A DNA stretch of 64,000 nt from an uncultured Collinsella sp. (GTDB taxonomy: Bacteria > Actinomycetota > Coriobacteriia > Coriobacteriales > Coriobacteriaceae): positions 22,564 through 86,563 of the forward strand of contig CAKUFW010000001.1 of the NCBI GenBank assembly GCA_934650975.1, read 5' to 3'. Positions within the stretch are counted from its first letter, which is position 1. Each line of letters opens with the position of its first letter. The position numbers were made by a program, and so were the translations under genes. Shown here in pieces: positions 11,601-19,284 of this stretch. Below the pieces are notes generated by a model that was not told the origin of the DNA, ran no database searches, and was given only the letters and a program-made list of their open reading frames with translations.

Positions 11601-13616
11601 GGATCCAATAAGGTGATTGATGTTGCGGGAGGAAACGCCTCCGCAGGAACTAACATTGCTCAATATGTCTCCAATGGAACATTTGCTCAAAAATGGATTG
11701 TTTCCAAGCAATCCGACGGTTCCTACCTTATCGAGAGTGCTCTTAGGCCCGGGTTTTATCTTGGTTCTAGGGGAGGCAATGCGTCCAATGGAATCAATGT
11801 TGAGTTGAGCGCCAGCGAGGGCAACTCGCGTTTTGCATTGCTGAGCACGTCTCCGTCAGTTGCCAAATGCGACGATATTCTTCCAAAAGGATATTTCACG
11901 CTGAGTCCTGCCTGCAGCTCTACTGGAAAGGTCATCGACATTGCCGGTGGCTCAAGCTCCGATGGGGCCAATGTTCAGCTTTACAACAGCAACGGTACGC
12001 TTGCTCAGCTGTTTAGCTTTGAATACTACGACGGATACTATTTAATTCGTAATGCACAGTCTCAAAAAGCGCTTGACGTGGACGGTGGTAAGTTAATTCC
12101 GGGTTCCAATGTCCAACAATGGGCCTGTGATAACGAGAACTCTAATAGGCTTTTTGCGGCCGTGGACAATGGCGATGGCACCTTCTCTTTTGTGAGTAAG
12201 TCTACTGGCTTGGTTTTGGACGTTGCTGGAGCTTCGGATAGCGATCGGGCGAATCTAGATGCATATCTTCCCAATGGAAGCGCTGCTCAGAAGTTTACGC
12301 TTCGCCGGGTTACAGAGTATTTGAGCGAGGGCGCCTTTTCCTTTGAGTCGGCCACGACATCGAAAGTTCTGGACGTAGCTGGTGGGTCTATGGAGGACAG
12401 GGCCGCGGTTCAGCTTTATGCATCGAATGATACGCTTGCTCAAAAATGGTATGTGAGCAAAGTGCCCGGCCTGGATAACACCTATGAGATTGAGTGTATC
12501 GGTTCGGCGAAGGTTCTTTCTCTAACTGATGAAGGTAAACTCGTTCAATTGACATCTAATGGTGCCGATTCCCAGCGGTGGCACAGTGCGCTCTCTGGCG
12601 GCAAGGTTGCGTTGCAAAATGTAGCCACAGGTCAGTATCTCTGTGTTTCCGGTTCATCTGCGACGTTAGGTATGGTTGATTCGCTTGAACTGCCTGGTGT
12701 TCGTTTTGATGTAAAGCGCGTCGGTGTTCTGTCTGAAGGGTCATATACCATTCAGCTAATGTCTAATCGGTCTCAGGTGTTCGATGTATCTGGTGGCTCA
12801 ACAACCGCTGGTACATCAGTTGGTTTTTACGGTTCGAACGGAACGGCGGCTCAGATCTGGGATGTTCGCAAGAATTCCGATGGAACGTATGAGATTTCTA
12901 GCGCTAGATCTTGTAAGCCGCTCGATATAAAGAATGGTAACCAGACGGCTGGTAACGGCGTTCAAATTTGGACCCGCAACGAGAGCAGCGCTCAAAAATG
13001 GAAATTGGTATACAACAGGGGAGAGGGCTATACGATTCAGTCGACCAGCGGGCTCATTCTCGCTTCAGTAGATGGTTCGCTCGCACTTAGCGAGGATTGT
13101 GGCTCCACTGATCAGCGCTTTGCTTTTGAGAATGCAACTTACATTCCTCCAACACTGACTGGTGTTCAGTGGAAGGGGTGTGCTCATTATTCGTCGTCTC
13201 GTTATGGCGAAGACTGGAGCGTGATCGTGATCCATATTTCGGAGTGCACGTCACTTTCACAGATCGACAATACGTTCTGGGGCTCGCGTGAGGCATCGGC
13301 TCATTATGGCGTGGCGCCGGGGCAGATTCATCAGTATGTTGGCCTCAACGACACGGCTTGGGCCGTTGGCAACTGGGAATGGAATAAGCGTTCGGTATCT
13401 ATCGAGCATGTGGGAACAACGGCTAATCCGCCTTCGTATGCCACTCTAGATACCAGTGCGCAGCTTATGGCCGCGCTTGCAAGATCTAAGGGTTGGAGAC
13501 ATCTAACGATGGGTGATAATGTCGGAATTCACAAGTGGTATTCATCGACTAGTTGCCCTGCTGGAACGGATGTCAACTGGCTGGTCGCGAAGGCAAATCA
13601 GTATTTGGGCAACTAG
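8643..13616 (+). CDS. Giant GH25 lysozyme - ricin-B repeats - Amidase_2 bifunctional wall hydrolase
   Basis: About 1,657 residues. The ATG at 8643 has an AGG 9 bases upstream; ATG 8637 and TTG 8634 in the same frame sit too close to it. Signal peptide MRKKTCLASS ending near PVFADD. A GH25 muramidase domain (about residues 105-320) shows DVSEWQG (Asp codon 8967-8969) and the catalytic FYDLEAF pair (Asp 9237-9239, Glu 9243-9245). About 24 QxW repeats follow, equal to roughly eight beta-trefoils. The C-terminus is an Amidase_2/PGRP domain with zinc-ligand candidates His 13233-13235, His 13531-13533 and Cys 13555-13557 (HKWYSSTSCP). GH25 cuts the MurNAc-GlcNAc glycan bond and Amidase_2 the MurNAc-L-Ala amide, so one protein attacks both backbone and stem attachment. 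The spacing of 21 bases to the upstream gene suggests one transcript. Confidence 0.92.
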   Translation: MRKKTCLASSLMVALGLLCGLGATPVFADDATLPVDASLEERLAYGEAHPDEDLGTYTAGSSMEGEPLAAALDTRSANGSPYWGGTNASKTFYNGYDEVFASPALKVIDVSEWQGTIDWNKVKKSGVDAVILRFAHSTSHFDKQFERNLSEVRRLGIPFGLYIFSTAQNSNDATSEAYFTQQIVSKYGLYDLSLPIFYDLEAFYDSNGNPISPNSASAYEGIVNAYFNTLSGFGISNVSIYSGRWYTDTYLKAASVRPRVSWIAEYGSKLRTSFSCAGQYGWQYTSSERLDGITANTVDMSAFSSADFINVLNLPHFALDEGTYYINSIAKDSSGVTVGNDGNLSLLGAQGSANQRFALEPADSGAYRIKSESTGQYLSVADGNAQSGSAVVQASYAQDDHQLWHVRAADNGFYIQSALGNWVLDLKDGGTADGTSVRIWAPNKSTAQRFTFASASAVKTDMAFSIKSVLNPQLVMDIYGGSSDNRARLQIYNANNSQAQMFTFKQVGNGLYEIVNVNSGKPFEAQGGSVSNGGAISQYSSNGTCAQHWSVIDCGNGEYSFINSKSGKAIDVPSANGVSGAALQIYTYNGSDAQKWTLAAARTVRQELNDLAASGKGLVKEGVEYAIGSASERQVFDITDGSTNSGANLQLYASNATNAQRWKFSYDKYGYVTITNVGSGKVLDVSGGSKKAGTNVQQYAPNGSWAQKWILVDCGDGSVKICSAIRTAFVLDLTGGSTANGANVQVYDDNGTAAQRFHLYTVGDVFKAQTIDSQSAVVTASDGRVFDVTGGSMDSGAAIQLYGANGTIAQAFGFEYDADKGLYAIKSAKSYRYLYAQGGDIVPGASVKQGDASPSSLTYNWTIEDAGNGSYHIVNAASGCVLGVSASGKLVTVTRGDARELAVAFVPSAFKCLRSEQDADAAAHVSDLADGEYLVSSSKNYSFVLDVSGGSKDNSANIQLYKSNMSNAQRWIVSHDDKGYVTFANAGSNKVIDVAGGNASAGTNIAQYVSNGTFAQKWIVSKQSDGSYLIESALRPGFYLGSRGGNASNGINVELSASEGNSRFALLSTSPSVAKCDDILPKGYFTLSPACSSTGKVIDIAGGSSSDGANVQLYNSNGTLAQLFSFEYYDGYYLIRNAQSQKALDVDGGKLIPGSNVQQWACDNENSNRLFAAVDNGDGTFSFVSKSTGLVLDVAGASDSDRANLDAYLPNGSAAQKFTLRRVTEYLSEGAFSFESATTSKVLDVAGGSMEDRAAVQLYASNDTLAQKWYVSKVPGLDNTYEIECIGSAKVLSLTDEGKLVQLTSNGADSQRWHSALSGGKVALQNVATGQYLCVSGSSATLGMVDSLELPGVRFDVKRVGVLSEGSYTIQLMSNRSQVFDVSGGSTTAGTSVGFYGSNGTAAQIWDVRKNSDGTYEISSARSCKPLDIKNGNQTAGNGVQIWTRNESSAQKWKLVYNRGEGYTIQSTSGLILASVDGSLALSEDCGSTDQRFAFENATYIPPTLTGVQWKGCAHYSSSRYGEDWSVIVIHISECTSLSQIDNTFWGSREASAHYGVAPGQIHQYVGLNDTAWAVGNWEWNKRSVSIEHVGTTANPPSYATLDTSAQLMAALARSKGWRHLTMGDNVGIHKWYSSTSCPAGTDVNWLVAKANQYLGN

Positions 13617-13775
13617 CCTGTTATTTGAAAGCTAATACAATTGGCTACGTCTCCAATCATCACATATCCGCAATCCTAGGAGAGGTTGTTATGCCAGCAA
13701 GAGGTATCCTTCCTGGCTGTTACACGTCCGTTTGTGTAGAGGGGTAAATGAAAAGGCCTGAGGCCATCTGGTTTC

Positions 13776-14045
13776 GGTAGTGTCCCGATTGTTGGTGCAA
13801 TCGCCTAGAATTCGATCGTCATCCTGCTCCAATATCATGCCGCCTTCCTTCCTATCGGATTATCCGCCACCATGAGCTCGATGATGCACCTGGCACGCTC
13901 CCTGGCGTCCCCCGTGCAGGAAGCCGCGGGAGTGCCTGCGTTCTTCCCATATGCCTTCGCGATCGAATCCACGGTGAACCGGCGCCTTGATGCCCAGTCC
14001 TCATCCTTCTCGGCAAACACGGCCCCGAGCATGCATGGGGGCTCC
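13776..14045 (-). mobile_element. IS256-family transposase 3' remnant with terminal inverted repeat
   Basis: On the minus strand a fragment begins MLGAVFAEKDEDW (Met codon at 14032) and ends ADNPIGRKAA with a stop at 13835-13837. This is the C-terminal end of a mutator-type (IS256-family) transposase; the same ending, ADNPIPGRKAV, occurs at 29235. The DNA beyond the stop runs to GGTAGTGTCC at 13776, which matches (as reverse complement) GACACTACC at 29333-29341 and is taken as the outer terminal repeat. The catalytic core is absent. It directly abuts a broken lectin-repeat gene, so it is probably the scar of an insertion followed by deletion. Confidence 0.75.
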
Positions 14046-14049
14046 TCGA

Positions 14050-14386
14050 TGGGAACACCTGCATCGCGCGGGACCGGCCGGTCCCGCCCTTCGACATCGC
14101 CTCCGCTGCGGACAGGGACGGGGCGAATGCGGATGCCTGCCCCCCCCAACGGCACCGCCGCCCAGCGCTTCTCACTCGTCGCGCAGGAGGACCTGCTCGA
14201 GGAGGGGGTGTATACTGTTGCGAATCCTACTTCCAATTAGGTTCTGGACGTTCAAGGTGGATCGCTCGATGAAGGGGCTTGTGTGCAGCTCTATGATTCC
14301 AATGGCACGTTTGCGCAGAAGTGGAATCTTGTTCTTGTTCCGAAGGGGTCAAGTAGCAAAAGGACGGAGCGCGGATCGTATTATTG
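14050..14386 (+). pseudogene. Ricin-B repeat protein remnant
   Basis: Two and a half beta-trefoil repeats remain of a fifth member of the upstream lectin family. Reading from about 14080 gives FDIASAADRDGANADA, which aligns with DVAGASDSDRANLDAYLPNG of the 1,657-residue paralogue. A run of eight C at about 14139-14146 is one base too long and shifts the frame; the next frame continues NGTAAQRFSLVAQEDLLEEG. An in-frame TAG at 14238-14240 breaks NPTSN from VLDVQGGSLDEGACVQLYDSNGT, and a TGA ends the frame at 14384-14386. There is no start codon, signal peptide or catalytic domain. GC content is high up to about 14215 and then drops, suggesting a recombination junction inside the remnant. Confidence 0.8.
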
Positions 14387-14609
14387 AGGCGTATTCTCCG
14401 CAAGTAGGAGCTCGCTTTGCTATTGTATATTCTTCGACACCTATTCTTGCTGTCGTTCGCCCCCTTTGTATAAAGATGGGGATGCAGATTGCATCCACGG
14501 CCGCTTACTTATGGGAGCTTTTGAGTAAGAGGCGTTCTAGTTTTCTAGTCCCTATTGTTGGCGAGTAAAGTTGAAGCCATAATCGCCTGAATCAATTGGA
14601 GGATTCGGA
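14387..14609. other. Stretch without a recognisable gene
   Basis: No convincing coding sequence, RNA or terminator is seen here. Frames contain short open stretches with no recognisable motif, so this is probably more decayed sequence between the lectin pseudogene and the flippase gene. GGAGG at 14598-14602 is the Shine-Dalgarno of the next gene. Confidence 0.5.
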
Positions 14610-15842
14610 TTGACATCGATGATAAGCAGTAAGGGAATAGCACGTGATATGGCGTGGAATTCAATCGGTAACTTTTCTTACCTTGTGTCGCAGTGGCTGT
14701 TAACCTATTTCGTTACTTTGCTCGGCGGGTTCTCGGCTGCAGGTGTGTTCGCTATCTCGATGTCGATAGGATCGACCCTTCTGTCCCTTTCGCATTTTAG
14801 TATGCGAAACTTTCAGGTATCCGATGTTAAGCCTGAGTTCTCCAACTCTTGCTATCTTCAGTCACGACACATTACGTGTGCCGCGTCTCTGTTGGTCTGC
14901 ATTGCCGTTATTGCCTTGGGTGGATATGACATTTACGAATCGGCAAGCATCCTGACGTATATGGTGTTTCGCTTGACTGAAGCATATGCGGATGTTTATC
15001 AGGGAATTTTGCAAAAGAACGGCCACTTGGATATCGTCGGTGTTTCGTTTATTGTGAAAGCCGTTGTTGAACCCGTCGCATTCATAGGCGCACTTGTTGT
15101 TTCCAAGGATCTCATCGTTGCGATTTTTGCTTTAGCGATCGCTTCAGGCCTTGTAGTATTTGGCTTTGATAGAAAGAAGGCCTTCCAGTATTCCGATGGT
15201 TGGAAATATGGATATGGACTTCCTGTCTGGAGGTTATTAAGGAAAAGCGCGCCATATGCCGTTTACGGATTTTTGATCGCAGCGCTTGGCCAGTATCCAA
15301 GGCTTGTTGTTGATGAGCTCCTTGGTTCGAATGCCTTGGGTTCCTATGCTTCAATTGCAATGCCGGTGGCCATAATCCAGTCGTGCGCCAACTTTATTAT
15401 TGTTCCGATTATTACTCCGCTTGCTCTTCTGTTCGAACGAGGGGATACCAAGCAGTTTTCACTGCTTGTGATGAAAGTCGCGTGCGCCATCTTGGCTCTT
15501 GCTGTTGTGGCGTATCCCGTTGCAATGTGGATAGGTCCTTTTGCGATGGAGTTAATGTTTGGTGCAGAAATACTTCCGTACGTTGGCTTGTTCCCTTTGT
15601 TGGTCGTGTGTGGAATAGTGACCGCATTCGTGTGGTTTCTCGCCGGTGTGTTGACGGTATTGAGGCAGCAGGGATGTCTCATTGTTTCTGTATCATTTGC
15701 TATGGCAGTTGTTGTTGTGTCGGCTGCGCCCCTTGTTTCGGCAATTGGCATGAACGGTGCGACCGTATCCTTGCTTTGTGGCTTGTTCTGCTTCACTGTG
15801 ATTTCGGTGGTTTGGCTGGCATTGCTGCTGAGAAAGTTGTGA
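14610..15842 (+). CDS. Oligosaccharide flippase, Wzx/MurJ-type (MOP superfamily)
   Basis: 410 residues of alternating hydrophobic segments, about 12 predicted membrane helices, with the N-terminal pattern typical of polysaccharide flippases (ARDMAWNSIGNFSYL, then a Gly-rich helix). It would translocate undecaprenyl-linked sugar repeat units across the cytoplasmic membrane. The TTG start at 14610 is supported by a strong GGAGG at 14598-14602 with 7-base spacing; an ATG nine bases later is too far from it. It opens the glycosyltransferase region to the right, but no clear Wzy polymerase lies in this window, so the matching polymerase is either elsewhere or lost. Family assignment rests on topology and local resemblance, not on catalytic motifs. 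Confidence 0.8.
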   Translation: MTSMISSKGIARDMAWNSIGNFSYLVSQWLLTYFVTLLGGFSAAGVFAISMSIGSTLLSLSHFSMRNFQVSDVKPEFSNSCYLQSRHITCAASLLVCIAVIALGGYDIYESASILTYMVFRLTEAYADVYQGILQKNGHLDIVGVSFIVKAVVEPVAFIGALVVSKDLIVAIFALAIASGLVVFGFDRKKAFQYSDGWKYGYGLPVWRLLRKSAPYAVYGFLIAALGQYPRLVVDELLGSNALGSYASIAMPVAIIQSCANFIIVPIITPLALLFERGDTKQFSLLVMKVACAILALAVVAYPVAMWIGPFAMELMFGAEILPYVGLFPLLVVCGIVTAFVWFLAGVLTVLRQQGCLIVSVSFAMAVVVVSAAPLVSAIGMNGATVSLLCGLFCFTVISVVWLALLLRKL

Positions 15843-16137
15843 ATACTATTTCATGGGTTGGCACGCTGCGCTGGCGATAGGGTCTCGTCGCTTTTTGATA
15901 TGGTCGCCTTGCTATCGTTGTTGAGTATTGCCGATGCGATCTATGGCGTCCTTGCTTTTGGACGATCGTCATTTTACTGTGACGCTCAAGTGGTGTATCG
16001 AAGTTTGGTTGATGCTGGTCGTGCCTTCGGTGGTTCGGTAGTGCGAGGATGTTTGTGTTGCTGTTGAATATGGCACTATTTAGCTTATAAGGTTTTAATA
16101 CTACTGTGTACGTGAGGCGAAACGACCGAGGAGCGAA
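15843..16137. other. Intergenic stretch, no supported gene
   Basis: This holds a short hydrophobic open frame of about 69 codons (15858-16067) with no Shine-Dalgarno and a Cys-rich end; it could be a relic of a membrane protein but I cannot identify it. GAGGAG at about 16126-16131 serves the next gene. Confidence 0.4.
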
Positions 16138-17283
16138 ATGAAAATCTTGTATGTGTCACATGAAAAAAGTGTCGGAGGGTCAACGCGCGCTCTCTTGTCC
16201 TTAGTTCGACACGCTCAAGACGCGGGCCATGTTGTCTCCGTTCTTGTTCCTGTTAAAAAATGCCCGGCAACTATCGCTATCCAACAGACTGGTGCAAGTA
16301 TCATCTGTATGAGGTATTCATGGTGGATGGTTCCCGAGTACTCCAATGCTCCTCTTTCGAATTGTTTTAAGCTTGCATATCGTTTTACTCGGAGTGTGCC
16401 TAAATCAAAGTTAGATCTATTTAAAGATTTTGACGTTATTCACAGCAACAGCAGCGTGGTTAACGTGGGCGCTTTGCTCTCAAATGCTCTCGATATACCT
16501 CATGTCTGGCATTTTCGCGAATTTCATAAGGATAACCTTATTTATATTGATGGAGAGAAGAGTTCGCTTGACTTCATCAACAGCTCGAAATCTACCGTTG
16601 CTTTTGTATCCAATGCAATAAGGGATGAATATGCGCGGCTTTTACCGTTTTGTAGTCAAGTTGTTATTGCAGACGGTGTCCCGTATAGACGCTGCAAAGT
16701 GCATTCCGAGAGTGCTTGCATTTCTTTTGCAATGATTGGCACTATTCAAAAGAGCAAGGGTCATCGAGTTGCGCTGGATGCGGTGAAGCGCATCAAGGAT
16801 AAAGGGTATTTGAATTTCAGGCTTGATATTACGGGCAATGACCCGTATGCATATAGAGCTGAGCTTGAGCGCTATAGCCGCTTTTTGGGTATCGATGATT
16901 TCGTCTCGTTTCATTCTTTTACACCCGACAGCAGACGACTCCATCAGGAAGCTGATGTGGAACTCATGTGCTCAGCGCGAGAGGCTTTTGGTCTAACAAC
17001 CGCAGAGGCTGGAATGGTGGGTAATCCGGTAATTGGATCGAATTCAGGAGGAACTCCCGATATCATTCTTGACGGGGTGACGGGATTTCTGTTTGAACCC
17101 GGGTCGTCTGAGTCGTTGGCAGAGAAAATGGAAAAATATCTATGCGAGCCTGCTTTAATTCAGAGTATGGGTGATTCCGCACATCGCCATATTAGCAATT
17201 GCTACTCTGATGACGTTGTGTTTCGCAAGGTCGAAAGTCTGTATCGAAAGCTCATTCGTCCCAAAGATCTGTGGTCTCAATAG
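16138..17283 (+). CDS. Glycosyltransferase family 4 (GT-B)
   Basis: 381 residues. The start MKILYVSHEKSVGGSTRALLSLV is the glycine-rich acceptor-side loop of GT4 enzymes. The C-terminal half has the family donor-binding signature AREAFGLTTAEAG (E-x7-E) followed by GGTPDIILDGVTGFLFEPG. It should move a sugar from a nucleotide donor to a lipid-linked or growing glycan acceptor on the cytoplasmic face. GAGG before the ATG at 16138 supports the start. It lies downstream of the flippase on the same strand and upstream of a convergent GT2 gene. The sugar and linkage cannot be inferred. Confidence 0.87.
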   Translation: MKILYVSHEKSVGGSTRALLSLVRHAQDAGHVVSVLVPVKKCPATIAIQQTGASIICMRYSWWMVPEYSNAPLSNCFKLAYRFTRSVPKSKLDLFKDFDVIHSNSSVVNVGALLSNALDIPHVWHFREFHKDNLIYIDGEKSSLDFINSSKSTVAFVSNAIRDEYARLLPFCSQVVIADGVPYRRCKVHSESACISFAMIGTIQKSKGHRVALDAVKRIKDKGYLNFRLDITGNDPYAYRAELERYSRFLGIDDFVSFHSFTPDSRRLHQEADVELMCSAREAFGLTTAEAGMVGNPVIGSNSGGTPDIILDGVTGFLFEPGSSESLAEKMEKYLCEPALIQSMGDSAHRHISNCYSDDVVFRKVESLYRKLIRPKDLWSQ

Positions 17284-17311
17284 GATATAAGGGCATGGGT
17301 TGTCTGCGGTT

Positions 17312-18316
17312 TCAGCGTCCTGTCGTGTTTCGCGCGGGCCGGCCCTTGCAATACAGCCTCGCGAACAGTGGAATAAGGTGGAAGCGGCTCAATCCGTAGA
17401 GCGTGCTCACGGCAACGCGGTTGATTAGGCTTTCGGTTGATATCTCGTTGTTATAGAAATGGAAGTTGAGCCTGTATCCGTTTTTGTCGAGCCAGGCAAA
17501 TAGGGAGTCAGCAACCTGTGTAAATCGTGCGCGAGTTGCCGTTCTGCCGGAAAAAAGCAAATACCAGACCACGTAGCGGACTATAAAGTAGACGAAAAGT
17601 GCCGGTCGTTCTGACTTGATTGGGTAGAGGTCGTTAAGCGAATTGAGTAGAATTTGCGGATCGCATTCTGCCTTTAAGCCCTGTTGTTTGGTATTAGACA
17701 CGGAGCAGCTGTTCGAATACCAGTTGTATCCAATGTAATCAACGCATTGAATCGTCCTTGCATGCTTGTAGGCTGCGAGGCTAAATAGAATATCTTCGCC
17801 TAGGTTCGTCTCAAGGAAGCGCACTTCTTCATTGAGAAGTAGATCTCGCCTATATATCTTGGCCCAGGGCGCGGTAATCCTGTACGGGGTGTATGCATTG
17901 TCTGGGGCGTGCACCTCAAAGAGGACTTTCTTCTCTGTTGTTCTTCGGTATCCGGAGATAACGAGGTCGGAATTGTTGTGCTCGATGTTGCTGAGAAGAA
18001 CGTCGACGTAGTCGGGATCAAGATAGTCGTCATTGTCAACAAACATTATGTATTCGGTATTTGACTCCTGGATTCCCCGGTGCCTTGTGGCGCATACTCC
18101 TTGATTATTTTGCGTGAGGGCGGTGAAGAGGATTGGATTGTCTTTTTCCGCTTGTTGGATGCGTTCAAGTGAGTCATCGCTCGAACCATCGTTAATTAGG
18201 AGTACGTGAAAAGACTTATTCGTTTGGGCGAGGATGCTCTCAATACAACGATTGATGCTTGGTCCTGCATTGTAGACGGGGATAATGATGGTGACCTTTG
18301 GTAGGGAAAGAGCCAT
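17312..18316 (-). CDS. Glycosyltransferase family 2 (GT-A)
   Basis: 334 residues from the preferred ATG at 18316, which has AAGGA 7 bases upstream; a longer frame to 18367 lacks a site. The N-terminus LPKVTIIIPVYNAGPSINRCIESIL with DGSSDDS and the metal-binding FVDNDDYLDPD is classic for GT2 enzymes. The C-terminal part is the helical region common in capsule glycosyltransferases. It is transcribed against its neighbours: its end faces the GT4 gene and its start diverges from the next GT2 gene across about 160 bases, where shared regulatory sequence would sit. Donor and acceptor are unknown. Confidence 0.87.
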   Translation of the reverse strand: MALSLPKVTIIIPVYNAGPSINRCIESILAQTNKSFHVLLINDGSSDDSLERIQQAEKDNPILFTALTQNNQGVCATRHRGIQESNTEYIMFVDNDDYLDPDYVDVLLSNIEHNNSDLVISGYRRTTEKKVLFEVHAPDNAYTPYRITAPWAKIYRRDLLLNEEVRFLETNLGEDILFSLAAYKHARTIQCVDYIGYNWYSNSCSVSNTKQQGLKAECDPQILLNSLNDLYPIKSERPALFVYFIVRYVVWYLLFSGRTATRARFTQVADSLFAWLDKNGYRLNFHFYNNEISTESLINRVAVSTLYGLSRFHLIPLFARLYCKGRPARNTTGR

Positions 18317-18427
18317 GAGATGATCCTTTGAACGGCTGAGTTTGAAGATGAGAGCGGTTGAAAGCACAACGGGTGGATGCTGCTTGTGGTGCTCTTCTGA
18401 GTACGGTCTATTTTGTTGCTACGTAAG

Positions 18428-18433
18428 TATAAT
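18428..18433 (+). promoter_or_regulatory. Putative -10 element upstream of the GT2 gene at 18475
   Basis: A perfect TATAAT lies 41 bases before the ATG at 18475 in the divergent intergenic region. No good -35 hexamer is visible at 16-18 bases, so only the -10 is claimed. Confidence 0.35.
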
Positions 18434-18474
18434 AACTGATGACAAATTGAGTAGCTTGATCGAAGGATAGTTGA

Positions 18475-19284
18475 ATGGGTTTTTGCCCTACTGACCATAC
18501 ATTTGTGCTTTGCGCGTACAAAGAGAGCCCCTTTCTTGAAGAGTGCCTTCAATCCTTGCTTGCACAGACTATAAGGACCAACGTATTGATTGCCACTTCG
18601 ACTCCGTGCGATGCAACGCGTGAGCTCGCAAGGCGCTACTCCGTAAAGCTTTTCGTTCGCGATGGAAAGCCTGGGATTGCCGATGACTGGAATTACGCGG
18701 TAAGTTGCGCTGACACTTCTCTTGTCACCGTTGCGCACCAGGACGATACTTATGAGCCTGAGTACGCAGCTCATCTTCTATTTGCTGCGAATAAGATGGA
18801 CAATCTGCTCATCTTCTTTACCAACTATGGTGAGTTGAGAAGTGGGAAGAACGTTGATGATAATCAGCTGCTTCGCGTGAAGCGCATGCTGCTTTCTCCA
18901 ATAAAGGACGGGAAACATTCGTCTTCACGTTGGGTTCGTCGCCGCGTCATTTCGGTCGGGTCGCCCGTGTGCTGCCCCTCGGTGACGTTGAATATGGCCA
19001 ACTTGCCGACTTTCCCTTTCGAGAAGACTTTCAAATGTGATTTGGACTGGGACGCTTGGGAACGTTATTCAAAGCTTGATGGAGATTTCTACTATGATTC
19101 CCAGGTGCTCATGCACCATCGTATTCACGAGGGATCTGAGACCACTGCTTTGATTAAAGATGACACGCGAACGATGGAGGACTTCGCCATGCTTCGCAGA
19201 TTTTGGCCGAGCTCCATTGCGCGGCTGATTAATCTTTTCTACGGAAATAGTCAGACTAGCAACGATCTGAAGGAGGTCAGGTGA
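18475..19284 (+). CDS. Glycosyltransferase family 2-like protein
   Basis: 269 residues. The first 110 residues form a GT-A nucleotide-binding fold: FVLCAYKESPFLEECLQSLLAQT, then GKPGIADDWNYAV and the acidic metal site AHQDDTYEP, where HQDD replaces the more common DxDD. The C-terminal half is unlike standard GT2 tails. AAGGA 7 bases before the ATG supports the start. It overlaps the next gene by 4 bases, so it is translationally coupled to a DPM1-like enzyme. It probably acts in the same glycan pathway; the sugar is unknown. Confidence 0.8.
   Translation: MGFCPTDHTFVLCAYKESPFLEECLQSLLAQTIRTNVLIATSTPCDATRELARRYSVKLFVRDGKPGIADDWNYAVSCADTSLVTVAHQDDTYEPEYAAHLLFAANKMDNLLIFFTNYGELRSGKNVDDNQLLRVKRMLLSPIKDGKHSSSRWVRRRVISVGSPVCCPSVTLNMANLPTFPFEKTFKCDLDWDAWERYSKLDGDFYYDSQVLMHHRIHEGSETTALIKDDTRTMEDFAMLRRFWPSSIARLINLFYGNSQTSNDLKEVR

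Noticed and set aside
1-13616. Many short direct repeats at regular spacing, resembling a CRISPR or minisatellite array
   Set aside because: The repeats lie in long open frames, vary at third positions and encode the QxW lectin motif, so they are protein repeats.
13691-13747. Small open frame of 18 codons with a good AGGAG site after the fourth lectin gene
   Set aside because: Too short, no recognisable peptide motif, and directly before an IS scar; could be a chance frame or a truncated gene start.
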